DNA of 64,000 nucleotides, from NCBI GenBank assembly GCA_963782965.1, contig CAWALV010000002.1, positions 930,001 through 994,000 of the forward strand, written 5' to 3'. Both the position numbers and the translations under genes were made by a program. The DNA comes from CAWALV01 sp963782965 (lineage in GTDB: Bacteria > Actinomycetota > Actinomycetes > Acidothermales > Acidothermaceae). Positions 32,146 through 42,181 of the stretch are shown in pieces. Under the pieces are notes generated by a model. It had not been told where the DNA came from and made no database searches. It saw only the letters and a program-made list of their open reading frames with translations. Within the stretch, counting starts at the first letter, position 1, and each line of letters opens with the position of its first letter.

Positions 32146-33369
32146 ATGCCGAAGGCCGGAAAGATCAAGGTCGCCAACCCCGTCGTCGAACTCGACGGCG
32201 ACGAGATGACGCGCATCATCTGGCAGTTCATCAAGGAGCAGCTGATCCTGCCCTACCTCGACATCGACCTGCGGTACTTCGACCTCGGCATCGAGCATCG
32301 CGACGCCACCGACGACCAGGTCACGATCGACTCCGCACACGCCATCGCCAAGTACGGCGTCGGCGTCAAGTGCGCGACGATCACGCCTGATGAGGCACGC
32401 GTCGAAGAGTTCGGCCTGAAGAAGATGTGGAAGTCGCCGAACGGCACGGTCCGCAACATCCTCGGCGGCGTCATCTTCCGCGAGCCGATCATCATCAGCA
32501 ACATCCCGCGCCTGGTGCCGAGCTGGACGAAGCCGATCATCATCGGCCGTCACGCGCACGGCGACCAGTACAAGGCGACCGACTTCGTCGTCCCCGGGCC
32601 CGGCACGGTGACCATCACCTACACGCCGGACGACGGCAGCGCGCCGATGGAGTTCGAGGTGGCCAAGTTCCCGGGCGGCGGCGTCGCCATGGGCATGTAC
32701 AACTTCGACGACTCGATCCGCGACTTCGCCCGCGCATCCTTCCGCTACGGCCTGGAGCGCGGTTACCCCGTCTACCTCTCGACGAAGAACACGATCCTCA
32801 AGGCCTACGACGGCCGGTTCAAGGACCTCTTCGCCGAGGTGTTCGCCGGTGAGTTCGAACAGACCTTCAAGGAGGCCGGCCTCACCTACGAGCACCGGCT
32901 GATCGACGACATGGTCGCCTCCGCCCTGAAGTGGGAAGGCGGTTACGTCTGGGCGTGCAAGAACTACGACGGCGACGTGCAGTCCGACACCGTGGCCCAG
33001 GGCTACGGCTCCCTAGGGCTGATGACGTCGGTGCTCATGACGCCCGACGGGCGCACGGTCGAGGCCGAGGCCGCCCACGGCACGGTGACCCGGCACTACC
33101 GGATGCACCAGCAGGGCAAGCCGACGTCGACCAACCCGATCGCCTCGATCTACGCGTGGACCCGCGGCCTGCAGCATCGCGGCAAGCTCGACAACACCCC
33201 CGAAGTCGTCGCGTTCGCCGACGCGCTCGAGGCCGTCTGCGTCGAGACCGTCGAGAGCGGCAAGATGACCAAGGACCTCGCGCTCCTCATCGGTCCCGAG
33301 ACGCCGTGGCTGACGACGCAAGAGTTCCTTGGGGCGCTCGACGAGAACCTCCGGGCGAAGCTCGGCTGA
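32146..33369 (+). CDS. icd: Isocitrate dehydrogenase (NADP-dependent, dimeric eukaryote-like type)
   Basis: The enzyme oxidatively decarboxylates isocitrate to 2-oxoglutarate. The 407-aa length, VVELDGDEMTRIIWQFIKEQ, WKSPNGTVRNILGGVIFREP with the phosphate-binding Ser, KPIIIGRHAHGDQYKATDF and EAAHGTVTRHYR place it in the homodimeric NADP class, unlike the large monomeric enzyme of corynebacteria. AAGGGAG lies before the ATG. It is probably co-transcribed with mdh. Confidence 0.95.
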   Translation: MPKAGKIKVANPVVELDGDEMTRIIWQFIKEQLILPYLDIDLRYFDLGIEHRDATDDQVTIDSAHAIAKYGVGVKCATITPDEARVEEFGLKKMWKSPNGTVRNILGGVIFREPIIISNIPRLVPSWTKPIIIGRHAHGDQYKATDFVVPGPGTVTITYTPDDGSAPMEFEVAKFPGGGVAMGMYNFDDSIRDFARASFRYGLERGYPVYLSTKNTILKAYDGRFKDLFAEVFAGEFEQTFKEAGLTYEHRLIDDMVASALKWEGGYVWACKNYDGDVQSDTVAQGYGSLGLMTSVLMTPDGRTVEAEAAHGTVTRHYRMHQQGKPTSTNPIASIYAWTRGLQHRGKLDNTPEVVAFADALEAVCVETVESGKMTKDLALLIGPETPWLTTQEFLGALDENLRAKLG

Positions 33370-33431
33370 TGCGCTCGAGCGCTCAGGACCCGGCGTGGTC
33401 ACGGCGGCGGCGTCGCTCGCGGCAGACTCGC

Positions 33432-33437
33432 TAGCCT
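33432..33437 (+). promoter_or_regulatory. -10 box for a leaderless transcript before the CNNM gene
   Basis: TAGCCT ends 7 nt before a GTG at 33445 that opens a five-codon ORF, and 21 nt before the ATG of the CNNM gene. Confidence 0.5.
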
Positions 33438-33444
33438 GATCGCT

Positions 33445-33462
33445 GTGGACGAGCCGTCATGA
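33445..33462 (+). CDS. Leaderless five-codon ORF coupled to the CNNM gene
   Basis: GTG GAC GAG CCG TCA TGA reads V/M-D-E-P-S-stop; its TGA overlaps the ATG of the next gene (ATGA). With a -10 box 7 nt upstream, a ribosome could load on the leaderless 5' end and restart at the CNNM start, which lacks a Shine-Dalgarno sequence. This is inferred from spacing only. Confidence 0.45.
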   Translation: MDEPS

Positions 33463-34853
33463 CCATCGCCATCGACGTCGCCGTGGTCGTGGCGCTCATC
33501 CTCATCGAGGCGCTGTTCGTCGCGGCCGAGATCTCGTTGGTCTCGATGCGCGACAGCCAGGTCAAGGGCCTCGAGCAGAAGGGACGCCGGGGGGCCGCCG
33601 TAGTCCGTCTCACCGCCGACCCGAACCGGTTCCTTTCCGCGGTCCAGATCGGGGTCACCCTCACGTCGCTGCTGTCCTCGGCGTACGGCGCCGTGACGCT
33701 GTCGCACGCGGCGTCCGACGGGCTGGTCGACCTCGGGCTGGCGCGGACCGGCGCCGACATCCTGGGCTTCCTCCTGGTCACGATCGCGATCTCGTTCGTC
33801 ACCCTCGTGGTCGGCGAGCTGGCGCCGAAGCGCATCGGCCTGCAGCGCGCGGAAGGCACGGCGCAGGCGATCGCCCCCACGCTGGACCGGTTCGCCCATC
33901 TCATGCGGCCGGTCATCTGGTTGCTGTCGATCTCGACGAACGGCATCGTGCGGCTGCTCGGAGCCGACCCGTCCGCCTCCCGGGAGTCGATGAGCGAGGA
34001 GGAGCTGCGCGGCCTGGTAGCCAGCCACGAGTCGCTCGGCACCGACGAGCGCGAGCTGATCGAGGACGTCTTCACCGCGGGGGACCGCCGGCTACGCGAA
34101 GTACTGGTACCTCGCACCGAGGTCGACTTCCTGGAAGGAAGCACCACCGTCGCGCAGGCCTGGCAGGCGGTCAGGTCGGGCATGCACTCGCGTTACCCGG
34201 TCGTGCGGGGATCCTCCGACGACATCGTCGGTTTCGTGCACATGCGCGACCTGCTGCTGGTTCAGGCCGAGGGGGATGCGCGCACGACGAAGGTTGCCGA
34301 CCTTGCCCGGCCGGTCAAGATGATGCCCGACGGCAAGCACGTTCTCGTCGCGCTGTCGGAGATGCGGCGCGAGCGCCAGCACATGGCCATCGTCGTCGAC
34401 GAATACGGCGGCACTGCGGGCATCGTGACGATGGAGGACCTCATCGAGGAGTTGATCGGCGACATCCGCGACGAGTACGACGCCGAGACCGGCGGTCCGC
34501 GTCGCTTGCGCGGGGGCGACATGGACGTCGACGGGCTGATGAACACCGACGACTTCGCCGAGGAGACCGGTCTCGGGTTGCCCGAAGGGCCGTACGAGAC
34601 CGTGGCGGGCTTCGTCATGGCTCAGCTCGGGCACCTGCCCCAGCTCGGCGAGTCGGTCGACGTCGATGATCATCGGCTCACCGTCTCCGAACTCGACGGA
34701 CGCCGAGTGGCGAGGGTCCGCCTGAGCCGGCGCCCCGGCGCTCCCGCTCCCACTCCCGAGCCGGGCACCACTGAGCCTGGCGCTCTCGAGCCCGGAGCCA
34801 CCGACCCTCCCGGGGCTGCGGCGCCCGGCCGCGCCGACGGTTTGCGAGAATGA
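33459..34853 (+). CDS. CNNM/HlyC/CorC-family membrane protein
   Basis: The 464-aa protein has a DUF21/CNNM membrane domain (about residues 1-175, with LFVAAEISLVSMRDSQVKGL and LVVGELAPKRIGLQ), a CBS-domain pair (about 200-320, with LVPRTEVDFLEG and HMAIVVDEYGGTAGIVTMED), a CorC/HlyC transporter-associated domain (to about 430) and a Pro/Glu-rich tail. Family members take part in Mg2+ or other divalent ion handling. The stop overlaps the trpS start (ATGA). Confidence 0.92.
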   Translation: MTIAIDVAVVVALILIEALFVAAEISLVSMRDSQVKGLEQKGRRGAAVVRLTADPNRFLSAVQIGVTLTSLLSSAYGAVTLSHAASDGLVDLGLARTGADILGFLLVTIAISFVTLVVGELAPKRIGLQRAEGTAQAIAPTLDRFAHLMRPVIWLLSISTNGIVRLLGADPSASRESMSEEELRGLVASHESLGTDERELIEDVFTAGDRRLREVLVPRTEVDFLEGSTTVAQAWQAVRSGMHSRYPVVRGSSDDIVGFVHMRDLLLVQAEGDARTTKVADLARPVKMMPDGKHVLVALSEMRRERQHMAIVVDEYGGTAGIVTMEDLIEELIGDIRDEYDAETGGPRRLRGGDMDVDGLMNTDDFAEETGLGLPEGPYETVAGFVMAQLGHLPQLGESVDVDDHRLTVSELDGRRVARVRLSRRPGAPAPTPEPGTTEPGALEPGATDPPGAAAPGRADGLRE

Positions 34854-35881
34854 CCGCCGTGCCTTCATCGGATACCGCTCCCACTCGCCGTCCTCGGGTC
34901 TTGTCGGGCATCCAGCCGACCGCGGACTCGTTCCACCTCGGCAACTACCTGGGTGCGCTGCGCCACTGGGTCGAGTTGCAGGACACGTTCGATGCGTTCT
35001 ACTGCGTCGTCGACCTGCATGCCCTGACCATCGACTGGGAGCCGGCGCAACTTCGGCAGCGCACCAGACGCGCGGCGGCGCAACTCCTTGCGGTCGGTCT
35101 CGACCCGGATCGCTGCGCGCTGTTCGTGCAGAGCCACGTGCGCGAGCACAGCGAGTTGGCGTGGATCTTCTCCTGCCTCACCGGCTACGGCGAGGCGAGC
35201 CGGATGACGCAGTTCAAGGACAAGTCGTCGCGCAACCAGAACGTCTCCGTGGGTCTTTTCACCTATCCGGTGCTGCAGGCCGCCGACATCGCCGTTTACC
35301 AGGCCGACCGCGTGCCGGTCGGTGAGGACCAGCGCCAGCATCTCGAGCTGACCCGCGACCTCGTGCAGCGCTTCAACCAACGGTTCGGGTCGACCCTCAC
35401 CATGCCTGAAGCTCACATCGTCAAAGAGACGGCGAAGATCACCGATCTGCAGGAACCCACGGCGAAGATGAGCAAGTCGCTGCCCGATGCAGGCACCTTG
35501 AACCTGCTCGACGAACCGAAGCGGTTGGCGAAGAAAATCCGCTCGGCAGTGACGGACAGCGGCACCGACGTGCGTTTCGACGAGGAGAACAAGCCCGGGA
35601 TTGCAAACCTCTTGCGCATTTACGCCGCAATGACCGGCCGTTCCATCCCCGATCTGGAAGACGCTTACGCGGGTGGCGGCTACGGCCGGCTCAAGGGCGA
35701 CCTCGCCGACCTGGTGGTCGAGTTCGTGACGCCTGTACAGGAACGGGTGCGGCACTACCTCGACGACCCGGCCGCTCTCGACGGCATCCTGGCCAATGGT
35801 GCCGACCGGGCGCGTGCTGTCGCGGAAGCCACGATGGAACTCGTGCGTGACCGGATCGGGCTCCTGCCCGGGAAGGTGTGA
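34850..35881 (+). CDS. trpS: Tryptophanyl-tRNA synthetase
   Basis: This class I synthetase charges tRNA-Trp. The 343-aa product has the HIGH-like SFHLGNYLGAL near residue 28 and the AKMSKS motif near residue 205, plus GIQPTADSFHLGNY and VPVGEDQRQHLELTRD around the active site. It is coupled to the CNNM gene by an ATGA overlap. Confidence 0.96.
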   Translation: MTAVPSSDTAPTRRPRVLSGIQPTADSFHLGNYLGALRHWVELQDTFDAFYCVVDLHALTIDWEPAQLRQRTRRAAAQLLAVGLDPDRCALFVQSHVREHSELAWIFSCLTGYGEASRMTQFKDKSSRNQNVSVGLFTYPVLQAADIAVYQADRVPVGEDQRQHLELTRDLVQRFNQRFGSTLTMPEAHIVKETAKITDLQEPTAKMSKSLPDAGTLNLLDEPKRLAKKIRSAVTDSGTDVRFDEENKPGIANLLRIYAAMTGRSIPDLEDAYAGGGYGRLKGDLADLVVEFVTPVQERVRHYLDDPAALDGILANGADRARAVAEATMELVRDRIGLLPGKV

Positions 35882-35891
35882 CGGTGGCTGC

Positions 35892-36416
35892 ATGAGCATA
35901 CGTACCATCGGCGTCGCGATCAGCGTGCCGCCGCCGTTCGCGGCCGAGTTGCAGAAATGGCGAGAAGTCGTCGGCGATCCTCTCGCGCTTGCCGTGCCCC
36001 CGCACGTGACGTTGGTACCGCCCACAGAGGTTGCCGAGGAGGAAGTTCCAGGAATCGAGGAGCACCTGCGCGCGGTCGCGCGAGAACAGGAAACCTTCGA
36101 AATCAGGCTTCGCGGTACGGGAAGTTTTCGACCGGTGTCGCCAGTGGTGTTTGTCGCGCTCGTCACGGGCATCAGCGGTTGCGAGCGACTGGAGAAGGCG
36201 TCGCGTAGTGGCCCGCTCGATCGGCCGTTGAAGTTCAACTACCATCCGCACGTCACAGTTGCGCACGACGTGCCGGCGGGGATGCTCGACCGTGCGTTCG
36301 CCGAACTGGCCGACTACCAAGCCTGCTTCGACGTCACCAGTTTCGGCCTCTTCGAACAAGAAGCGGACGGCGTGTGGCGCACCGCGCGCGAGTTCACGCT
36401 CGGCGCGGCCGGCTAG
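35892..36416 (+). CDS. 2'-5' RNA ligase / 2H-phosphoesterase superfamily protein
   Basis: The 174-aa product has the two HxT motifs of the 2H fold, PPHVTLVPP (about residue 37) and YHPHVTVAHDV (about residue 118), symmetric around the active site. Such proteins hydrolyse cyclic or 2'-5' phosphodiesters on RNA or nucleotides; the substrate is unknown. The ATG lies 10 nt behind the trpS stop, so it is in the same operon. Confidence 0.88.
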   Translation: MSIRTIGVAISVPPPFAAELQKWREVVGDPLALAVPPHVTLVPPTEVAEEEVPGIEEHLRAVAREQETFEIRLRGTGSFRPVSPVVFVALVTGISGCERLEKASRSGPLDRPLKFNYHPHVTVAHDVPAGMLDRAFAELADYQACFDVTSFGLFEQEADGVWRTAREFTLGAAG

Positions 36417-36450
36417 CGGGCCGAACCGTTCGACGCCGAACAGTCACTCG

Positions 36451-36510
36451 AACGGTGACTTCAAACGGTGACTTCAAGCGGTGACTTCAAACGGTGACTT
36501 CAAACGGTGA
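36451..36510. repeat. 13-bp tandem repeat copying the end of the cold-shock gene
   Basis: AACGGTGACTTCA is repeated four times (36451-36502; the third copy has G for A at position 2) with a partial fifth copy. Read on the minus strand each unit holds ACC GTT TGA, the last two codons and stop of the cold-shock gene, so the gene end has been duplicated behind itself. Confidence 0.85.
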
Positions 36511-36706
36511 TGGGCCGGACCGCTTCTGCTTGCGGGCCCTTTTGTCCCTGCGTGACCTCGAACTCGACCCGCTGGTCCTGGTCCAGGCTCTTGTAGCCGT
36601 CCATCACGATTGCCGAGTAGTGGACGAAGACGTCTGGCCCACCGTCGACCGCAATGAAGCCGAAACCTTTCTCCGCGTTGAACCACTTGACCGTGCCTTG
36701 CGCCAC
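36500..36706 (-). CDS. Cold-shock protein (CspA family)
   Basis: The 68-aa single-domain protein binds single-stranded RNA/DNA and melts RNA structure. It carries RNP1 KGFGFI and RNP2 VFVHYS, and begins MAQGTVKWFNAEKGFGFI. The GTG follows AAGGAG. Upstream lies a 156-bp stretch to the next gene that includes its 5' leader; long leaders are common for this family, but I saw no specific element. Confidence 0.95.
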   Translation of the reverse strand: MAQGTVKWFNAEKGFGFIAVDGGPDVFVHYSAIVMDGYKSLDQDQRVEFEVTQGQKGPQAEAVRPITV

Positions 36707-36862
36707 GATGACTCCTTGCTGTTCCCGTGCGAATCACGCTCCGGGCTGATCCACATCCGAACGGCTCAGGTCGAGCCGACCGGCCGGAAAGTTACACGGA
36801 GGCATACACCGAAGGGAAGTCATCACGCGAAAATGATCGCGGGAATGGCGAAACAACAGACT

Positions 36863-38167
36863 TTAGAGGCGGTCCGTTATCTCCCCTAATGCGGACAACC
36901 GCGACAAACCCCGAAGGTAGCGGTCGTCGGTGTCGGCGAGCTTCCGCCGCCGGCGGCGACCGAAGGCTCGCCCGCCCAGCTGCACCGTTGCGCCCAGGAA
37001 CACCAGGCCCCCGAGGCCGACGGCGACCCAGGTCAGCACGGCAAGAGCGCTGATCGAAGAGCCGTGGTGGCCTTGCCCCGCGGCGGTCGCCCGGCCGCCG
37101 GCGACCCCGGCACCGCCGGCACCGGCCCCCCCTGCCAGCCCAGCCGGCCGGTCGGCGCTCGGCACGGCGGGGGACTGCGTCGGCGGCGCGCTCGGTACGA
37201 GCGGCCCGACCAGCGTGGCGATCGGTTGTGCGACGCCGTCCGCGGCGAATCCCCAGTCGAGCAACGCGCCGACCTCGTCCCAGAAGTTGGGTTGATCGCG
37301 CATGACCGCGACGATGATCGTGTGCCCGCCCCGGGTCGCGGCACCGACGTAGCTGGCCTGGGCCGCGACCGTGTAGCCGTTCTTGCCGCCCACCATCCCG
37401 GTGTACCTGGCGAGAAGCTTGTCGTGGGTCTGGATCTGGTAGCTCGTGCCACCCGGCGCAGGAAAGTTCGCCCTGGTCAACGCGAGGTAGTGGCGAAACT
37501 GCGGCTGTGCGAGCCCGGCCCGGAAGAACAGTGCCAAGTCGTAGGCGGACGACGACTGGCCGGCGGCGTCCAGGCCGTTCGGCGTCTTGGCCACCGTGTC
37601 GTCGGCCTGCAGGTACGCGGCCTCGGCGTTCATCTGGGCGAGCGTCTTCGGCAGGCCCCCGTTGGCGTCGGCGAGCGCGACCGCTGCGTCGTTCGCCGAC
37701 ATCATCAACATGGCGGTCATCAAGTCGTTCAGCTTGTACGGCTGGCCCGCCACGACGCCGACCTTCGTCCCGTCGGCCTCGGGCGCATCGGAGTGCACGG
37801 TCGTGGGCACGGATGGCGTGAAGTGCGGCAGCAATGTCAGGGCGGTGAGCACTTTCAAGGTGCTGGCCGGCGCGAGCTTTTGATGTGCGTTCTTCGCGGC
37901 CAGCACGTCACCGGTGTCGGCGTCGGCCACGATGAACGAGGTGGCCGTCGTTGCAGGCAGATGCGGAACCCACGCGGTCGGGTCGACGACGATCCCGGGC
38001 TCGCCCAGCAGCGGTCCGCCGATGACGTCGTCGGCTCCGGGAGGCGCAGCCGCGGCCGCCCCGGCAGTCGCGGCCATGCCGAACAGGCCGAAGAGGCTGA
38101 AGATCAAGCCCGTCGCCGCGGCAAGGGGCGGGACGTGGCGACGGGGAGCGCGGACAGGAAAAGCCAT
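36863..38167 (-). CDS. D-alanyl-D-alanine carboxypeptidase (S11, DacA/PBP5-like)
   Basis: The enzyme trims the terminal D-Ala of peptidoglycan stems outside the membrane. From the ATG at 38167 the 434-aa product has a signal segment (about residues 15-42), SxxK with Ser102 and Lys105 (PASTLK), SxN with Ser157 and Asn159 (MSAND), and KNG at 262-264 (GGKNGYT) in place of the usual KTG, a Gly/Ala-rich linker and a C-terminal TM anchor (about 375-395) with a basic tail. The ATG is 9 nt behind TACTCT, supporting it over the GTG three codons upstream. Confidence 0.92.
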   Translation of the reverse strand: MAFPVRAPRRHVPPLAAATGLIFSLFGLFGMAATAGAAAAAPPGADDVIGGPLLGEPGIVVDPTAWVPHLPATTATSFIVADADTGDVLAAKNAHQKLAPASTLKVLTALTLLPHFTPSVPTTVHSDAPEADGTKVGVVAGQPYKLNDLMTAMLMMSANDAAVALADANGGLPKTLAQMNAEAAYLQADDTVAKTPNGLDAAGQSSSAYDLALFFRAGLAQPQFRHYLALTRANFPAPGGTSYQIQTHDKLLARYTGMVGGKNGYTVAAQASYVGAATRGGHTIIVAVMRDQPNFWDEVGALLDWGFAADGVAQPIATLVGPLVPSAPPTQSPAVPSADRPAGLAGGAGAGGAGVAGGRATAAGQGHHGSSISALAVLTWVAVGLGGLVFLGATVQLGGRAFGRRRRRKLADTDDRYLRGLSRLSALGEITDRL

Positions 38168-38176
38168 GACCGGCAC

Positions 38177-38182
38177 AGAGTA
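38177..38182 (-). promoter_or_regulatory. -10 box of the D,D-carboxypeptidase gene
   Basis: TACTCT on the minus strand ends 9 nt before the ATG at 38167, giving at most a few bases of 5' leader. Confidence 0.45.
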
Positions 38183-38293
38183 GCGAACCGCTGCGCGGTG
38201 ACACGCCTACTCCGCGGCATCGCCGTCGATGGCCATACTGGCGTTCGAGTGGCCCGGCTGGATCTTCCGGTCGACGAAACGAGGAGGCGCCCG

Positions 38294-39868
<1,575 letters not shown>

Positions 39869-39966
39869 CCGATGGGGCACTCCGTGCAAGCATGGTGCGT
39901 TGTAACAGTCGTACCGGCCGGTGATCTTTCGAACACTTCGGCCGGGCCGAGCGAAGGGAAAGCCGC

Positions 39967-40158
39967 GTGACTCTTGTCGTAGCAGTCGCGGCCGCAGGTG
40001 CACTCGTGCTCCTCTGCCTGATCGTGGCGCTCGTACGCGGCCGCCGGCCGGACGAGGACGTCAGGTTCCGGCACGCCGCGTACCTCACGTCGGAATGGAG
40101 CAAGGAACAGCAGTCCGCGCCGAGGGAGCAGGCGACCGAGCCCGTCGACAGCCGCTGA
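39967..40158 (+). CDS. Small single-TM protein
   Basis: The 63-aa ORF has one N-terminal hydrophobic helix (residues 2-24), a basic stop-transfer (RGRR) and a charged tail. The GTG follows GAAGGGAAA. No family is recognised. Its TGA abuts the stop of the convergent cyclotransferase gene (TGATCA). Confidence 0.5.
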   Translation: MTLVVAVAAAGALVLLCLIVALVRGRRPDEDVRFRHAAYLTSEWSKEQQSAPREQATEPVDSR

Positions 40159-40620
40159 TCAGCCGGGCGGATCGCCCAGTGAGCGGCACGACCGGTGCCG
40201 CAGCTCGGTGACGTAGTCGTCGGGCGCCCCCGCAGCTTCAGCGGCATCCGCGATGATCCCGAGGTAGCGCGCCGAAGGCAGGCCGCCCTCGTAGTCGTTG
40301 AGCACGTAGAGCCACGCCGTCACGTCGCCGTCCAGCGTGGCGACGCGCACTTTGATCTTGCGATACAGGCCGAGCGCCGTGCCTTCCCACCTGTCGAGCT
40401 CGGGCTCGTCGAACGGCGGGACGTCGTAGAGCATCACGAACACCTGAGAGTGGCGATCCTCCACGACCGTGGCCAGCGCGCCGTCGAAGCCGAGGTCGGA
40501 GCCGCCGAACGTGAGCCGCCAGCCCATCAGCCAACCGGTGCCCTGGGCCGGCGAATGCGGCGCGCGCTCGAGCATCTGCCCCGGGTCGAGGTTGCTTCCG
40601 TAGGCGGCGTAGAGGGTCAC
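40159..40620 (-). CDS. Gamma-glutamylcyclotransferase-family protein
   Basis: The 153-aa protein begins TLYAAYGSNLDPGQM, the YGSNL loop that binds the gamma-glutamyl group, and has VVEDRHSQVFVMLYDVP and ALGLYRKIKVRV with the conserved Glu region of the cyclotransferase fold. It may release 5-oxoproline from gamma-glutamyl amines; the substrate is open. Of two consecutive GTG codons the second (40620) lies 6 nt behind TAGCCT and is preferred. Confidence 0.85.
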   Translation of the reverse strand: MTLYAAYGSNLDPGQMLERAPHSPAQGTGWLMGWRLTFGGSDLGFDGALATVVEDRHSQVFVMLYDVPPFDEPELDRWEGTALGLYRKIKVRVATLDGDVTAWLYVLNDYEGGLPSARYLGIIADAAEAAGAPDDYVTELRHRSCRSLGDPPG

Positions 40621-40626
40621 CACACG

Positions 40627-40632
40627 AGGCTA
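40627..40632 (-). promoter_or_regulatory. -10 box of the cyclotransferase gene (leaderless type)
   Basis: TAGCCT on the minus strand ends 6 nt before the GTG at 40620. Confidence 0.5.
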
Positions 40633-40707
40633 AAGGTTGCGTGGGCGCGCAGGCACGGGCGGCACGCCAGAGCGTGCGCCCGCGGTTGGGAAACCGGTTA
40701 GGAGACA

Positions 40708-42153
40708 ATGCGCGGTGTGACTCGCATCGCCATCGTCGGTGGTGGCCCCGGCGGCTACGAGGCGGCCCTCGTCGCCGCCCAACTCGGTGCCGACGTGACC
40801 GTCGTCGAAGAGGCCGGTGTCGGCGGCGCCTGCGTGCTCACCGACTGCGTCCCCTCCAAGACGCTCATCGCGACGTCTGAGGCGATGACGGCACTCGCGC
40901 TCTCCTCCCGCCTCGGCGTCCGGTTCGACGCCGGCCGCGTCGACGCGGCCGGCGGGCAGGGCAGCGGTCGGCCCTCGGTGTCCGTCGATCTCCGGCAGGT
41001 CAACGGAAGGGTGCGGGCGCTGGCCCAGGCTCAGTCCGACGACATCGCGCACCGGCTAGCCCAAGAAGGCGTGCAGGTCGTGTCCGGGCACGGCCACCTC
41101 GGCAGCCGAAGCGCGAGCGGGCACCGCATCGACGTCGAGCTGACCGACGGGGGTCGCGACGACCTCGAAGCGGACGTCGTCCTGCTGGCGACCGGCGCGC
41201 ATCCGCGGGTGCTCGACACCGCGCTGCCCGACGGCGAGCGCATCTTGACGTGGCACCAGATCTACGACCTCGACGAGTTGCCCGAGCGGCTGATCGTGGT
41301 CGGCTCGGGCGTGACCGGCGCCGAGTTCGCCGGCGCCTACCAGGCGTTGGGCTCGCAGGTCACGCTCGTCTCGTCACGCGACAGGGTGCTGCCGGGTGAG
41401 GATGCCGACGCCGCGAACGTCGTCGAGGAGGTCTTCCGTCGGCGCGGAATGACGGTGGTGAACAACGCGCGCGCGGCGGCCGTCGAGCGGGTCGGAGACA
41501 GCGTCGTCGTCACGCTCGTCGGTGGCGGAAAGGTCGAAGGCTCGCACTGCCTGATGGCGGTCGGCTCCGTACCGAACACCCGTGATCTCGGCCTCGAAGG
41601 AGCGGGCGTGCGGCTGTCGGCGTCCGGACACGTCGAGGTCGACCGCGTCTCGCGGGCGACGGCCAGCGGTATCTACGCGGCGGGCGACTGTACGGGCGTG
41701 CTCATGCTGGCTTCCGTGGCGGCCATGCAAGGTCGTATCGCGATGTGGCATGCGCTGGGCGAGGCCGTGCACCCGTTGCGGTTGTCGACCGTGGCAGCCA
41801 CCGTGTTCACCGACCCCGAGATCGCCACTGTCGGCGTCACGCAGCGCGCGATAGACGACGGCAGCGTCGAAGCGCGCGTCGTCGATGTGCCGCTCGCCCG
41901 CAACGCGCGGGCCAAGATGGGTGGCATCGTCGACGGTTTCGTCAAGCTGTTCACCCGGCCGGCGACCGGCATCGTGCTCGGTGGTGTCGTCGTCGCCCCG
42001 AAGGCGAGCGAACTCATCCTGCCGGTGTCGATGGGCGTACAGCTCGGTCTCACCGTCGACCAGCTCGCCCAGACGTTCTCGGTCTATCCGTCGCTGTCGG
42101 GCAGCATCACCGAAGCCGGCCGCCAGTTGATGGCGACGCAGCACACCGACTGA
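40708..42153 (+). CDS. lpdA: NAD(P)H-quinone dehydrogenase, LpdA-type flavoprotein
   Basis: The 481-aa flavoprotein disulfide-reductase-family protein has the FAD motif IAIVGGGPGGYEAALVAAQL, Cys42 and Cys47 in GGACVLTDCVPSK, the NAD motif LIVVGSGVTGAEFAGAY and the FAD contact ASGIYAAGDCTGVL. Its closest pattern is mycobacterial LpdA (Rv3303c), which reduces quinones rather than lipoamide; it lacks the His-x4-Glu active-site pair of true dihydrolipoamide dehydrogenase near the C-terminus. It probably helps redox balance at the membrane. Confidence 0.88.
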   Translation: MRGVTRIAIVGGGPGGYEAALVAAQLGADVTVVEEAGVGGACVLTDCVPSKTLIATSEAMTALALSSRLGVRFDAGRVDAAGGQGSGRPSVSVDLRQVNGRVRALAQAQSDDIAHRLAQEGVQVVSGHGHLGSRSASGHRIDVELTDGGRDDLEADVVLLATGAHPRVLDTALPDGERILTWHQIYDLDELPERLIVVGSGVTGAEFAGAYQALGSQVTLVSSRDRVLPGEDADAANVVEEVFRRRGMTVVNNARAAAVERVGDSVVVTLVGGGKVEGSHCLMAVGSVPNTRDLGLEGAGVRLSASGHVEVDRVSRATASGIYAAGDCTGVLMLASVAAMQGRIAMWHALGEAVHPLRLSTVAATVFTDPEIATVGVTQRAIDDGSVEARVVDVPLARNARAKMGGIVDGFVKLFTRPATGIVLGGVVVAPKASELILPVSMGVQLGLTVDQLAQTFSVYPSLSGSITEAGRQLMATQHTD

Positions 42154-42181
42154 GCGTCGTCCGCAAGCCGGTCAGGGCTGG

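Noticed and set aside
31009..32895. 628-codon open frame on the minus strand across mdh and icd
   Set aside because: It is antisense to two clear enzymes, has no recognisable motif and reads as Asp/Gly/Val/Arg-rich shadow sequence typical of GC-rich codon bias.
37064..38293. Long upstream extension of the mutase large-subunit frame
   Set aside because: It is the shadow of the reverse-strand carboxypeptidase gene; a GTG with GAGGAGG at 38294 and the family N-terminus give the real start.
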